This document shows positions 15,425 through 23,133 of a stretch of DNA of 64,000 nucleotides, piece by piece. Position 1 is the first letter of the stretch; each line of letters starts with the position of its first letter. The DNA is from Ferdinandcohnia salidurans (GTDB lineage: Bacteria > Bacillota > Bacilli > Bacillales > Bacillaceae_L), in contig NZ_JBHUEK010000018.1 in assembly GCF_042680725.1 (NCBI RefSeq), forward strand, positions 124,001 to 188,000. Reading direction: 5' to 3'. Below the pieces are notes generated by a model that ran no database searches, was not told the DNA's origin, and saw nothing but the letters and a program-made list of their open reading frames with translations. The position numbers and the translations under genes were made by a program.

Positions 15425-17365
15425 TTACTCATCTTCCTCTAACCATTTGTCTTCTACGAATTTGCGGTTCATGTCTTTTTTTATTTTTCGATATTCTTTA
15501 CTTTTGAAGATGATGTCAAAATCGTAATCGGAAGGGTAGAGCTCTGCTGCCGCAATCTTTAACTCAATTCTCTTATAATTAACAGTTCGTTTATCCCCTT
15601 TAATTTGCACAATATAATCTCCACGGTCATCTGGTCCTTTGTACACTATGCCGGTTTCACCTGTTGCAACAAGAAGGACGTTATCACCTTGATTGTAGAC
15701 CGTGACCTTAGATGCATGTGGCTCTTGTTTTCTTTTTTCAACATTACTTCGAGCATACTTATTTACAATGATTTGCTTTTGATAGGTGGGTGATTGCAAT
15801 GCTTCGCGTGCAATGTTTTGATGGTAATCCTTATCCTGTTGATAGGCTTTCTTATGTGCACGCTCGATAAGTGTTGGGTGCATCCCGAGTTTAGCAGCTA
15901 TATCAAACGCTTGGCTTTGCCCACTCTTTCCAAGTAAAAGTCTGTACGTTGGTTGTAGTGTTTCGATATCGAATTCCATGGAACCATTTAAAAATCCTTC
16001 TGTTTCATCAGCAAAGCTCTTCATTTCACTATAATGGGTTGTTGCAAATAAAGTAGCCCCTTTTTCAAATAGTTGCTCTAAAATAACGATGGCGAGGGCC
16101 ATTCCTTCCCTCGGGTCGGTGCCGGAGCCAAGTTCATCAATTAATACGAGTGATGAATCGTTTGTGGTTTTTAAAATTTCAATTATATTGACCATCCGCG
16201 AGCTAAACGTACTTAAGTTTTGCTCAATGCTTTGGCCATCTCCAATATCGACAAAGATATGTTGGAAGATGGCAATTTCACTCCCTTTTTTGGCTGGAAT
16301 AGGGAGGCCAGATTGAGCCATCAATGTGAGGAGTCCAACTGTTTTTAATGTTACCGTTTTTCCTCCTGTATTCGGACCAGTAATGATAAGAGCTCGTTCT
16401 TGTTCTCCAATTGGAACCGTAAGAGGAACGGCATCATGTCCAAGCATTGGATGACGTGCCTCTTTTAGATGGATCCTGAACTCTTCATTGATTGTCGGAA
16501 TGTTTGCTTGGATTTTTTGACTGTACTTAGCTTTGGCGAAAAGTACATCATAATGATGCATGGTCTGGGTGGCAACCTGGATCACATGTTCATATGAAAG
16601 AAACAACTGAGTGAGTTCATATAAAATTCGCTCTACCTCAGTTTCTTCTGCTATTTTAATGAGCTCAATATCTTCCTGAAGCGTGCTTAATTCAACAGGT
16701 TCGATAAAGAGGGTAGAGCCCGAAGCTGACGTATCTAATACTGCTCCTTGAATTTTCTTCCTAAATTCCTTTTTTACTGCTAGAACATAACGACCTGATC
16801 GTTCTGCAACATTCGTTTCCTGCAAGTAAGGAGAAATTCTTCCACTTTTCACTAATGACTGTGCTTTTTCTTTTAATTTTTCCTGTTGAGTGGCGAGGTG
16901 TCTTCGCAGGTAGTTAAGGTCACTTGATGCATAATCATCTACTTGGCCATTGCGCAAACAGCGACTTATTTCTGCTTCTAGTTGGGATACATCTCCAATG
17001 GATGCAGCGTACATGCTTACCATTGGACCGGCATATTCCTTATCTTTCATAAATTGTTTTAATTTTTGACAGTGGTCTAGGAATGAGACAATCCGAGTGA
17101 ATTGATCTACTTTTATAGCGATTCCTTTTTTTGCTTGCTCAATATAATGATCGATTTGGTCCAAAGAGTGTATCGGAACACTCCCACTGATTGCAAGGAT
17201 GTTCATTGCTTCTGAAATTTCATGTAAAGATTGCTCGATCTTTTTTTTGTTTTGTGTAGGTCTTAAAGAAAGTAGTGTTTCCTTACCCCGGTCTGTTCTT
17301 GCGAATTGTGCGATTTCATTCAAAATTTGATAAAAACCTAATGCTTCCATTGTTTGACGATTCAA
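15425..17365 (-). CDS. MutS2-like ATPase lacking the Smr domain
   Basis: 646 residues with the MutS2 order: N-terminal lever and clamp helices (about 1-300), then the ABC-type ATPase with Walker A GPNTGGKT (330-337), LSTFSSRM, Walker B LVLIDELGSGTDP and TTHYSEMK. A small KOW-like beta segment follows (about 555-595). Typical MutS2 is near 780 residues and ends in an Smr nuclease domain, which is absent here. MutS2 acts on recombination intermediates or on collided ribosomes; this short form probably binds without cutting. The TTG start is supported by AAAGGAGG at ideal spacing. A long structured leader with its own terminator lies upstream. Confidence 0.85.
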   Translation of the reverse strand: MNRQTMEALGFYQILNEIAQFARTDRGKETLLSLRPTQNKKKIEQSLHEISEAMNILAISGSVPIHSLDQIDHYIEQAKKGIAIKVDQFTRIVSFLDHCQKLKQFMKDKEYAGPMVSMYAASIGDVSQLEAEISRCLRNGQVDDYASSDLNYLRRHLATQQEKLKEKAQSLVKSGRISPYLQETNVAERSGRYVLAVKKEFRKKIQGAVLDTSASGSTLFIEPVELSTLQEDIELIKIAEETEVERILYELTQLFLSYEHVIQVATQTMHHYDVLFAKAKYSQKIQANIPTINEEFRIHLKEARHPMLGHDAVPLTVPIGEQERALIITGPNTGGKTVTLKTVGLLTLMAQSGLPIPAKKGSEIAIFQHIFVDIGDGQSIEQNLSTFSSRMVNIIEILKTTNDSSLVLIDELGSGTDPREGMALAIVILEQLFEKGATLFATTHYSEMKSFADETEGFLNGSMEFDIETLQPTYRLLLGKSGQSQAFDIAAKLGMHPTLIERAHKKAYQQDKDYHQNIAREALQSPTYQKQIIVNKYARSNVEKRKQEPHASKVTVYNQGDNVLLVATGETGIVYKGPDDRGDYIVQIKGDKRTVNYKRIELKIAAAELYPSDYDFDIIFKSKEYRKIKKDMNRKFVEDKWLEEDE

Positions 17366-17424
17366 TGGTAAATCCTCCTTTTAATAAAAAACATAGTTCG
17401 TGAGGAATTGTTCACGGGCTATAT

Positions 17425-17461
17425 CAAAAAAGCCGTCATGAACAAATCGCTCATGACGGCT
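17425..17461 (-). terminator. Terminator or attenuator at the end of the structured leader
   Basis: AGCCGTCATGA pairs with TCATGACGGCT over a nine-base loop and is followed on the minus strand by seven T. Confidence 0.85.
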
Positions 17462-17714
17462 GAAGATAGACCTGGGCATAGCACAGTCATTGGTGTTTTT
17501 TAGACACAAAAAAACCATGACAAACATGCCATAGCAAGATCCATTTTTCATAGCTATGATGCGTGTTCTTAACTTTCCAAAAGAAGCCATAGTGAAATAA
17601 ACATAGCCTTGCTACGTTTTTTTGCTTCTTCCAGCTATCCAATTATGGATTAGTTAAGAACCACCGATAACATAAACTCATACCCCTTTATTTTAAGGCG
17701 TTTTTTTACTTACA
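17425..17714 (-). ncRNA. Candidate structured leader RNA or small RNA upstream of the MutS2-like gene
   Basis: On the minus strand a good promoter (17721-17749) is followed by about 290 nt without a convincing gene. It contains nested stems: GTTCTTAACT at about 17665 pairs with AGTTAAGAAC at about 17568, enclosing GAAGAAGC/GCTTCTTT; then GTCATGG-T7 pairs with A6-CACC-AATGAC. It ends in a strong intrinsic terminator 60 bp before the gene. No riboswitch or T-box motif I know fits. It may be an attenuating leader or a stand-alone RNA. Confidence 0.45.
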
Positions 17715-17720
17715 TTACCT

Positions 17721-17749
17721 TTATAACCTATGCTCGTATGTGAAGTCAA
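17721..17749 (-). promoter_or_regulatory. Sigma-A promoter for the structured leader / MutS2-like gene
   Basis: Read on the minus strand: TTGACT, 17 bases, TTATAA. Confidence 0.65.
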
Positions 17750-17754
17750 GTGTC

Positions 17755-17783
17755 TGGGACAGAGGGACAGGTCCCGCGTCCCA
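17755..17783. repeat. GGGACA palindromic repeat, copy 7 (single unit)
   Basis: GGGACAGAGGGACAGGTCCC followed by GCGTCCCAC. It lies just upstream of the minus-strand promoter. Confidence 0.8.
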
Positions 17784-17941
17784 CAAGAAAAAGCTTAGAA
17801 CAATGAACCAGCCCTTTGCCAAGTACTACTTGGGGAAATAAGGAAATGATATACGTAATAAATAGCAAATGGCTTTGAGCAAACTAAGCTTTGAGGGAAG
17901 TGTAAAAATAATAAGCATTTCCAAAAAAGGAGGTGGGATAA

Positions 17942-18139
17942 TTGGCTGAAAACAAAAGAAACCCCGAGGATATCAATGCTGGTGAGGCAGTAGGAACAGG
18001 TGCAGGAGCGGCTGCAGGTGCTGTGATTGGTTCTGTATTGGGTCCACTTGGTACAGTTGCAGGGGCAGTTGCCGGAGGTGCCCTAGGCAACAAAGCGGGC
18101 GAAGGTGCTGACGAGGCTGTAGACCAAGAGGAAAAGTAG
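17942..18139 (+). CDS. Small glycine-zipper protein
   Basis: 65 residues. A polar N-terminus (MAENKRNPEDINAGEAV) leads into a 40-residue Gly/Ala-rich stretch with GxxxG-type periodicity (GAGAAAGAVIG, GTVAGAVAGGALG) and an acidic tail. Such glycine zippers form close-packed membrane helices. The TTG start is well supported by AAAGGAGG eight bases upstream. A terminator follows. No function is known. Confidence 0.75.
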   Translation: MAENKRNPEDINAGEAVGTGAGAAAGAVIGSVLGPLGTVAGAVAGGALGNKAGEGADEAVDQEEK

Positions 18140-18193
18140 AAATTCCTTTTTCTTTGGAACTTCACAGGAACTGACAAGTAATCGCTTTATGTG

Positions 18194-18224
18194 AGGCTGA
18201 ATCCATTAAGGGTTCAGCTTTTTT
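18194..18224 (+). terminator. Intrinsic terminator after the glycine-zipper gene
   Basis: GCTGAATCC pairs with GGGTTCAGC over a five-base loop, followed by six T. Confidence 0.85.
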
Positions 18225-18292
18225 ATCGTGTTCGGACACTTCTTTATTCAGATAAAATCCTTAAAAAGTGAGGAAGCGGCTTGACCCTCTAC

Positions 18293-18321
18293 TTGTATTT
18301 TTAGGTCATATTTGCTATGAT
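18293..18321 (+). promoter_or_regulatory. Extended -10 promoter for the leader peptide / MFS pump
   Basis: TTGTAT, 17 bases, TATGAT, with TG one base before the -10 box. Transcription would start near 18328. Confidence 0.6.
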
Positions 18322-18354
18322 GTGTTCATCATTTAAGAAATGGAGGTTTTCCTT

Positions 18355-18399
18355 GTGACAGCATCAATCAGATTACGTTTCCCAAATTTCACTCGTTAA
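18355..18399 (+). CDS. Arg-Leu-Arg leader peptide (macrolide-arrest type)
   Basis: A 14-codon frame, MTASIRLRFPNFTR, starts with GTG eight bases after GGAGG. It closely resembles the ermD leader as I remember it (MTHSMRLRFPTLNQ) and the start of the mef leader (MTASM-RL). In those peptides, a macrolide in the exit tunnel stalls the ribosome at the Arg-X-Arg motif and so switches on the downstream resistance gene. Codons 6-8 (18370-18378) are the predicted arrest site. The peptide lies in a long leader of a Mef-like MFS pump gene. The resemblance is from memory; the arrangement is directly visible. Confidence 0.8.
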   Translation: MTASIRLRFPNFTR

Positions 18400-18520
18400 T
18401 TTAATACGTTTGAAGCTCTGCCTACGTTCAGAGCAACGGGATTGATCTGTCATTTTTTAAAGAAAACCAATATTTTACGGTTATTTAAAAGAGGGGACGA
18501 GGATTCCCTCTTTTTTTGTT
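18356..18520 (+). promoter_or_regulatory. Leader-peptide-controlled transcription attenuator
   Basis: TGACAGCATCAATC (18356-18369), inside the leader peptide frame, pairs with GATTGATCTGTCA (18440-18452), 13 bp with one bulged base, and is followed by TTTTTT. An inner hairpin GCTCTG/CAGAGC lies at 18415-18434. A second hairpin, AGAGGGGA/TTCCCTCT with seven T, ends near 18520. A ribosome stalled at codons 6-8 would cover the first arm and break the first stem, allowing readthrough into the pump gene. The folding is my hand reading. Confidence 0.65.
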
Positions 18521-18616
18521 GTCTAAAAAAGGATCTTTGACATAAGTGACACGAAGTATGTGAATGTAGGTGAAGCGTGCATTAAATAAATCTGAATAGA
18601 AATGAGTTGTTAGAAA

Positions 18617-19858
18617 ATGAATACAATGGATAATAATCTTAAGGAGAATTGGTTCAAGAATATTATTCTCTTTTTAAGTAGCCAGACGATCTCCCTCTTT
18701 GGATCATCTCTGGTTCAATACGCCATGATGTGGCATATAACGTTAACGACGGAATCCGGTTTGATGATGACGTTATATATCATCTGTGGTTTTATACCAG
18801 CCTTTATTTTGTCACCAGTGGCAGGGGTTTGGGCGGATCGATATAACCGCAAAATGTTAATCATTTTAGCTGATGGACTTATTGCCACTGCAACTTTAAT
18901 CCTTGCAATTCTCTTTTTTATGGGATTTGATGCAATTTGGTTGTTATTTGTGATGGCAGCCGTCCGTGCCTTTGGAACCGGAATCCAAATGCCTGCAGTC
19001 GGTGCGATTTTACCGCAGATTGTTCCTAAGGATAAATTGACAAAAGTGAACGGGGTGAATGGAAGTATTCAGGCTATTATCATGTTTGTTTCTCCAATGG
19101 TAAGTGCCGCACTATTAGGTTTTGCGACAATTGAAACGATTTTCTTCATCGATGTCATAACCGCAGCAATTGCAATAATCACACTGCTCGCTTTAAAAAT
19201 TTCTGTACATGAGAAGGCAGCAGAAAAACAAACAACTAGCTACTTTAGTGATTTTAAACAAGGGCTGCAATATGTAAATAACCATACGTTTCTGAAGAGC
19301 TTTTTCCTTTTCTTTGCAGTGTTCTTTGTGTTAATGGCACCGGCAGCCTTCTTGACACCGCTGCAGGTTACGCGCAGTTTTGGTGATGACGTTTGGCGTT
19401 TATCAGCAATCGAAATCGCCTTCTCCATCGGCATGATGGTCGGGGGAGGAATAATCGCTTCCTGGGGAGGTTTCGAAAACAAAATTAAAACATTGGGATT
19501 TGCTAGTGTAATCATGGGTGTCTGCACATTTGCACTTGGTATCGTTCCTAACTTTTGGGCTTATTTTGCCTTCATGGCTCTATTCGGCGTCGCCATGCCG
19601 ATTTTTAATACACCCGCAACCGTTTTGTTGCAGGAGAAAGTAGAAGAAGATTACCTAGGAAGAGTGTTTGGTGTGATGGGGATGATTTCAACCTCAATGA
19701 TGCCCCTTGGAATGCTTATATTTGGCCCAATTGCAGATATCATCAAAATTGAATGGCTCCTTCTCGGAACGGGAATATTCATTATCATACTAGCCATTTT
19801 CATGAGCAGAAATAAAGTATTAATTGAAGCAGGAAAACCTACAATCGCAGAATCATAG
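18617..19858 (+). CDS. MFS efflux pump, Mef(A)-like (probable macrolide/drug exporter)
   Basis: 413 residues with twelve hydrophobic segments. The loop-2/3 motif is GVWADRYNRK, and the N-terminal half has the layout of Mef-type proteins (SLFGSSLVQYAMMWHIT, PAVGAILPQIVPKDKLTKVNG). Mef pumps export 14- and 15-membered macrolides by proton antiport. The drug specificity here is inferred mainly from the Arg-Leu-Arg leader upstream. The ATG has only a weak ribosome binding site, so translation may also be controlled. A GGGACA repeat begins at the stop codon and may terminate the transcript. Confidence 0.82.
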   Translation: MNTMDNNLKENWFKNIILFLSSQTISLFGSSLVQYAMMWHITLTTESGLMMTLYIICGFIPAFILSPVAGVWADRYNRKMLIILADGLIATATLILAILFFMGFDAIWLLFVMAAVRAFGTGIQMPAVGAILPQIVPKDKLTKVNGVNGSIQAIIMFVSPMVSAALLGFATIETIFFIDVITAAIAIITLLALKISVHEKAAEKQTTSYFSDFKQGLQYVNNHTFLKSFFLFFAVFFVLMAPAAFLTPLQVTRSFGDDVWRLSAIEIAFSIGMMVGGGIIASWGGFENKIKTLGFASVIMGVCTFALGIVPNFWAYFAFMALFGVAMPIFNTPATVLLQEKVEEDYLGRVFGVMGMISTSMMPLGMLIFGPIADIIKIEWLLLGTGIFIIILAIFMSRNKVLIEAGKPTIAES

Positions 19859-19937
19859 GGACAAGGGGACAGGTCCCTCGTCCCACCATTTTTTGACAAA
19901 TAGGATAGTGGAGACTGTGATGACACACCTGTCGTTC
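19858..19937. repeat. GGGACA palindromic repeat, copy 8
   Basis: GGGACAAGGGGACAGGTCCC and CTCGTCCCACC, then the ATTTTTTGACAAA spacer and an eroded second half. It begins at the stop codon of the MFS gene. Confidence 0.8.
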
Positions 19938-19965
19938 CAGTCCTAAAAGGAGGCATCATTCGTTT

Positions 19966-20388
19966 ATGAAAGCCAGAGTCAATGTAATTACATTAGGTGT
20001 AAATGATTTGGAGAAAGCATTAGAATTTTATCGCGATGGATTAGGATTCCCAACAGAGGGTATTGTGGGCAAGGAATTTGAGCATGGAGCAGTTGCTTTT
20101 TTTGATTTACAATCTGGATTGAAGCTTGCAATCTGGAAACGAGAGGATATTGCTTATCAGGCAAAAGTTACTAAGACTCCAGCAAGTCCTACTGAATTTA
20201 CAATTGGTCACAATGTAAATAGTAAAGAAGAAGTGGATAAGGTATTGGAGCAGGCCAAAAATGCGGGTGCAACAATAACAGATCCAGCTCATGATACTTT
20301 TTGGGGTGGATATTCCGGTCACTTCCAGGATCCGGATGGCCATTTATGGGAAGTAGTCTGGAACCCGGCTTGGGAGATTGAGGACTAG
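19966..20388 (+). CDS. VOC-family (glyoxalase/bleomycin-resistance fold) protein
   Basis: 140 residues, two beta-alpha-beta-beta-beta modules: VNVITLGVNDLEKALEFYRDGLGF at the start and GYSGHFQDPDGHLWEVVWNP near the end, where HxW and Glu give metal-site residues. The superfamily includes glyoxalases, dioxygenases and drug-binding proteins. AAAAGGAGG is 12 bases before the ATG. A terminator follows. Adjacent to an efflux gene, but it has its own ends; no substrate can be assigned. Confidence 0.87.
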   Translation: MKARVNVITLGVNDLEKALEFYRDGLGFPTEGIVGKEFEHGAVAFFDLQSGLKLAIWKREDIAYQAKVTKTPASPTEFTIGHNVNSKEEVDKVLEQAKNAGATITDPAHDTFWGGYSGHFQDPDGHLWEVVWNPAWEIED

Positions 20389-20428
20389 GTTATTGGTTCA
20401 AAAAATGAATATGCTACAAGTTTTGAAG

Positions 20429-20463
20429 AGGCAGTATGTTTTTTAAAAGCATACTGCCTTTTC
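20429..20463 (+). terminator. Intrinsic terminator after the VOC gene
   Basis: GGCAGTATG pairs with CATACTGCC, followed by TTTT. Confidence 0.82.
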
Positions 20464-20531
20464 ATATTTAAGAATTCAAGTGCAAGGAGATCACGCCTAA
20501 ATACGGTTCTTTATCGTCAAAAAAATTATTA

Positions 20532-20560
20532 TTGACAACAAAGTAAAATGGGAGTAAATT
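20532..20560 (+). promoter_or_regulatory. Sigma-A promoter for ktrAB
   Basis: TTGACA, 17 bases, TAAATT, about 40 bp before the riboswitch. Confidence 0.65.
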
Positions 20561-20594
20561 CTCATTATTAATTCAAAAAAATAATCCGAACACC

Positions 20595-20795
20595 TTTTAT
20601 TCGCTGAATCATTTTTGAGCGGGGGAACCATTTTTTTGATAGGCTCAGCCTATCTTGGGGTGAATCTTACAGAGTAAGAAGGGATACTCTCAATTCCTAA
20701 TCCGACAGCTAACCTCGTAAGCGTTAAAGTATCCATATCGAGAGAAAGGTCAAAGGTTCAGCCTAAGACCATTCTATTTGTGATGGTCTTTTTTG
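20595..20795 (+). promoter_or_regulatory. c-di-AMP riboswitch (ydaO/yuaA type) with terminator
   Basis: The conserved blocks appear in order: TTCGCTGAATC, GCGGGGGAACCA, GGGGTGAATC, and AATCCGACAGCTAACCTCGT followed by AAGCG, which closes the outer stem. The expression platform ends in a terminator (AAGACCAT / ATGGTCTT then six T, 20765-20795). In this class c-di-AMP binding causes termination, lowering K+ importer expression; the ktrA-ktrB genes directly follow, as in B. subtilis yuaA. Confidence 0.93.
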
Positions 20796-20829
20796 TATTG
20801 GTGTTATGGAAGGAAAAGAGGAGAGGTTG

Positions 20830-21483
20830 TTGAAAAAGCAATTCGTAGTTATTGGCTTAGGTCGATTTGGGAGTGCAGTGTGTAGGGAATTGAACATGTT
20901 AGGTAATGAAGTTTTAGCAATCGATATTAACGAAGACAGAGTGAATAATATGATCAATGATTCAACCACAGCAGTAGTTGCAAATGTAACGGATGAAAAT
21001 GCTCTCAAAACATTGGGAATAAGAAACTTTGACCTTGCCATTGTCGCTATTGGAGAAGATATGCAATCAAGTATCCATTGTACCTTGTTACTCAAAGAGA
21101 TGGGGATTGTGGTTTGGGTAAAAGCACAAAATTCATACCACCACAAAATATTAGAAAAGATTGGTGCGGACCGAGTCATTCATCCGGAGCAAGATATGGG
21201 AATAAGAGTTGCGCACCAACTTAATTCTGAAAATATCATTGATTTTATTGAGCTGTCAAAAGACTATAGCATTCTGGAATTAAAAGCCACTGAGAAAATA
21301 AATCAAAAATCGTTAATTCAATTGGATATTCGTGCAAAGTACGGTTGTACAATATTAGCGATTAAAAGGGGAGAGCAAATCAATATTTCACCTTTACCCA
21401 ATGATATCCTTCATCAGGGTGATACGTTGGTTGTGATGGGAAGTAATTTAGATTTACAACGGTTTGAAGAAAAAGGCTTGTAG
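20830..21483 (+). CDS. ktrA: KtrA, regulatory RCK subunit of the K+ uptake system
   Basis: About 217 residues. The RCK-N Rossmann motif VIGLGRFGSAV is followed by VLAIDINEDRV, WVKAQNSYHHKILEKIGADRVIHPEQDMG, and an RCK-C domain (about 135-215). It forms a cytosolic octameric ring that gates KtrB in response to ATP/ADP and c-di-AMP. I chose the TTG at 20830, six bases after GAGGAG; the ATG at 20806 lacks a ribosome binding site. Cotranscribed with ktrB under the riboswitch. Confidence 0.92.
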   Translation: MKKQFVVIGLGRFGSAVCRELNMLGNEVLAIDINEDRVNNMINDSTTAVVANVTDENALKTLGIRNFDLAIVAIGEDMQSSIHCTLLLKEMGIVVWVKAQNSYHHKILEKIGADRVIHPEQDMGIRVAHQLNSENIIDFIELSKDYSILELKATEKINQKSLIQLDIRAKYGCTILAIKRGEQINISPLPNDILHQGDTLVVMGSNLDLQRFEEKGL

Positions 21484-21517
21484 TTTAATGGATTTATAGG
21501 ATTGGGGAGAAAAAACT

Positions 21518-22843
21518 ATGAAGATCAAACAATATATAAACCTGTCTCCTTATCAACTTTTAATCTTTATATTTATGTTTTTTATACTAGTTGGTTCGCT
21601 ATTGTTAAAACTGCCTATAGCAACGACAACATCGATTAGTTTGATTGATGCTTTATTTACCGCAACTTCTGCAATGACAGTGACGGGACTTATAGTAGTG
21701 GATACTCCAAGTGTGTTTACAACATTCGGTGAGGTAATAATTGTGTCGTTGATTCAACTTGGCGGATTAGGAATAATGTCTTTTGCTGTACTAATCTATA
21801 TGATGCTTGGTAAAAAGATTGGGTTGAAAGAAAGAATGGTTATACAACAATCATTAAATCAAACTTCGCTTGGAGGAGTTATTAAACTAGTTAAAAACCT
21901 GTTTATCTTTTCAATTTCAATTGAATTTATTGGCTTGCTTATTTTATCCATTAAGTGGGTTCCTGAATATGGATGGTGGAAGGGAATATATTATAGTTTT
22001 TTTCACTCTATATCTGCGTTTAACAATGCTGGCTTTGCATTATGGTCAGATAGTCTAATGGGTTATGCAGGGGATCCAACCGTTAATATAGGGATTACCT
22101 TTCTATTTATAACAGGTGGAATTGGGTTTACTGTATTGATGGATATCTGGCATAATAAACGTTTTAACAAACTAAGTCTCCACTCCAAACTGATGATAAT
22201 TGGTACATTTATTATTAACGTTGTAGCAATAATTCTGGTGTTTTTATTAGAGTATAATAATCCGAAAACATTAGCGGGTTTACCTTCGTTGCCAGATAAA
22301 TTATGGGCAGCTTACTTTCAGGGTGTCGTACCAAGGACCGCAGGGTTTAACACCCTAGATATTGCAAGTATAAATGAATCTACAGCCTTTTTAATGATCA
22401 TTTTAATGTTTATTGGAGCGGGCAGTGCCTCAACGGGTGGAGGAATAAAAGTAACCACTTTTCTTGTTATCATCTTTGGAGCCTTGTCGTTCCTTAAGGG
22501 AAAACAAGATGTAGTTCTTTATAAAAGAACATTACCTGGAACAATGATCATCAAAGCCTTAGCAATCTCAACTATGAGTCTTATATTTGTATTAGGAGCT
22601 GTGTTCATATTAACGATTTCAGAGGATGCACCATTTTTAGTTTCGTTATTTGAAGTAGTATCTGCTTTTGGTACGGTCGGAATGTCAATGGGACTAACAT
22701 TTTCACTCTCATTCATCGGAAAATTAGTAATAATATTCATGATGTTCTTTGGCAAAATTGGCCCACTTACCCTTGCCTTTTCTTTAGCGAAACCGAAAGT
22801 CAATAAAATAAAATATCCAAATGGAGACATTCTAACTGGATGA
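21518..22843 (+). CDS. ktrB: KtrB, K+ channel-like membrane subunit
   Basis: 441 residues with four M1-P-M2 repeats of the Trk/Ktr/HKT type. Pore glycines are visible in ATSAMTVTGL, SAFNNAGF, VPRTAGFNT and SAFGTVGMSMGL, and the intramembrane loop GAGSASTGGGIKVTT. It takes up K+ with Na+ coupling, controlled by KtrA. It lies 34 bp after ktrA. A terminator follows. Confidence 0.95.
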   Translation: MKIKQYINLSPYQLLIFIFMFFILVGSLLLKLPIATTTSISLIDALFTATSAMTVTGLIVVDTPSVFTTFGEVIIVSLIQLGGLGIMSFAVLIYMMLGKKIGLKERMVIQQSLNQTSLGGVIKLVKNLFIFSISIEFIGLLILSIKWVPEYGWWKGIYYSFFHSISAFNNAGFALWSDSLMGYAGDPTVNIGITFLFITGGIGFTVLMDIWHNKRFNKLSLHSKLMIIGTFIINVVAIILVFLLEYNNPKTLAGLPSLPDKLWAAYFQGVVPRTAGFNTLDIASINESTAFLMIILMFIGAGSASTGGGIKVTTFLVIIFGALSFLKGKQDVVLYKRTLPGTMIIKALAISTMSLIFVLGAVFILTISEDAPFLVSLFEVVSAFGTVGMSMGLTFSLSFIGKLVIIFMMFFGKIGPLTLAFSLAKPKVNKIKYPNGDILTG

Positions 22844-22858
22844 ATTAACTCTCTAAAA

Positions 22859-22905
22859 AAACCCTGAACCGTGAAAAAACTTCCGGTATCAGGGTTTTTT
22901 ATTTT
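22859..22905 (+). terminator. Intrinsic terminator after ktrB
   Basis: AACCCTGA pairs with TCAGGGTT, followed by a T tract. Confidence 0.82.
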
Positions 22906-22989
22906 GGGACGCGGGGACAGGTCCCGTGTCCCACCATTTTTTTACAAAAAGAGGTGTGCATCGTTCTGGAACAGTGGACATGTCCCATT
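22906..22989. repeat. GGGACA palindromic repeat, copy 9 (full double unit)
   Basis: GGGACGCGGGGACAGGTCCC, GTGTCCCACC, ATTTTTTTACAAAAAG, then a second half ending GTGGACATGTCCCATT. It follows the ktrB terminator directly. Nothing else is clear up to the ugpC start. Confidence 0.85.
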
Positions 22990-23133
22990 GTAAATAGTAC
23001 ATCTGGCCTGTTTAGTGTAAAGATTCGTTTAATTTATTAAGTAAATTTAAGAGATTGTCAGGAAACAGTAAATTCGCTTTTTTATAGCACGAATTGTGGT
23101 TAAATGTTGTTGTAATTAGAAAGGAGGTTGGCC

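Noticed and set aside
17381..17590. 69-codon minus-strand frame
   Set aside because: It crosses a strong terminator and has no ribosome binding site; structure better explains the region.
17425..17714. T-box leader
   Set aside because: No AGGGTGGNACCGCG motif and the downstream gene is not linked to amino acids or tRNA.
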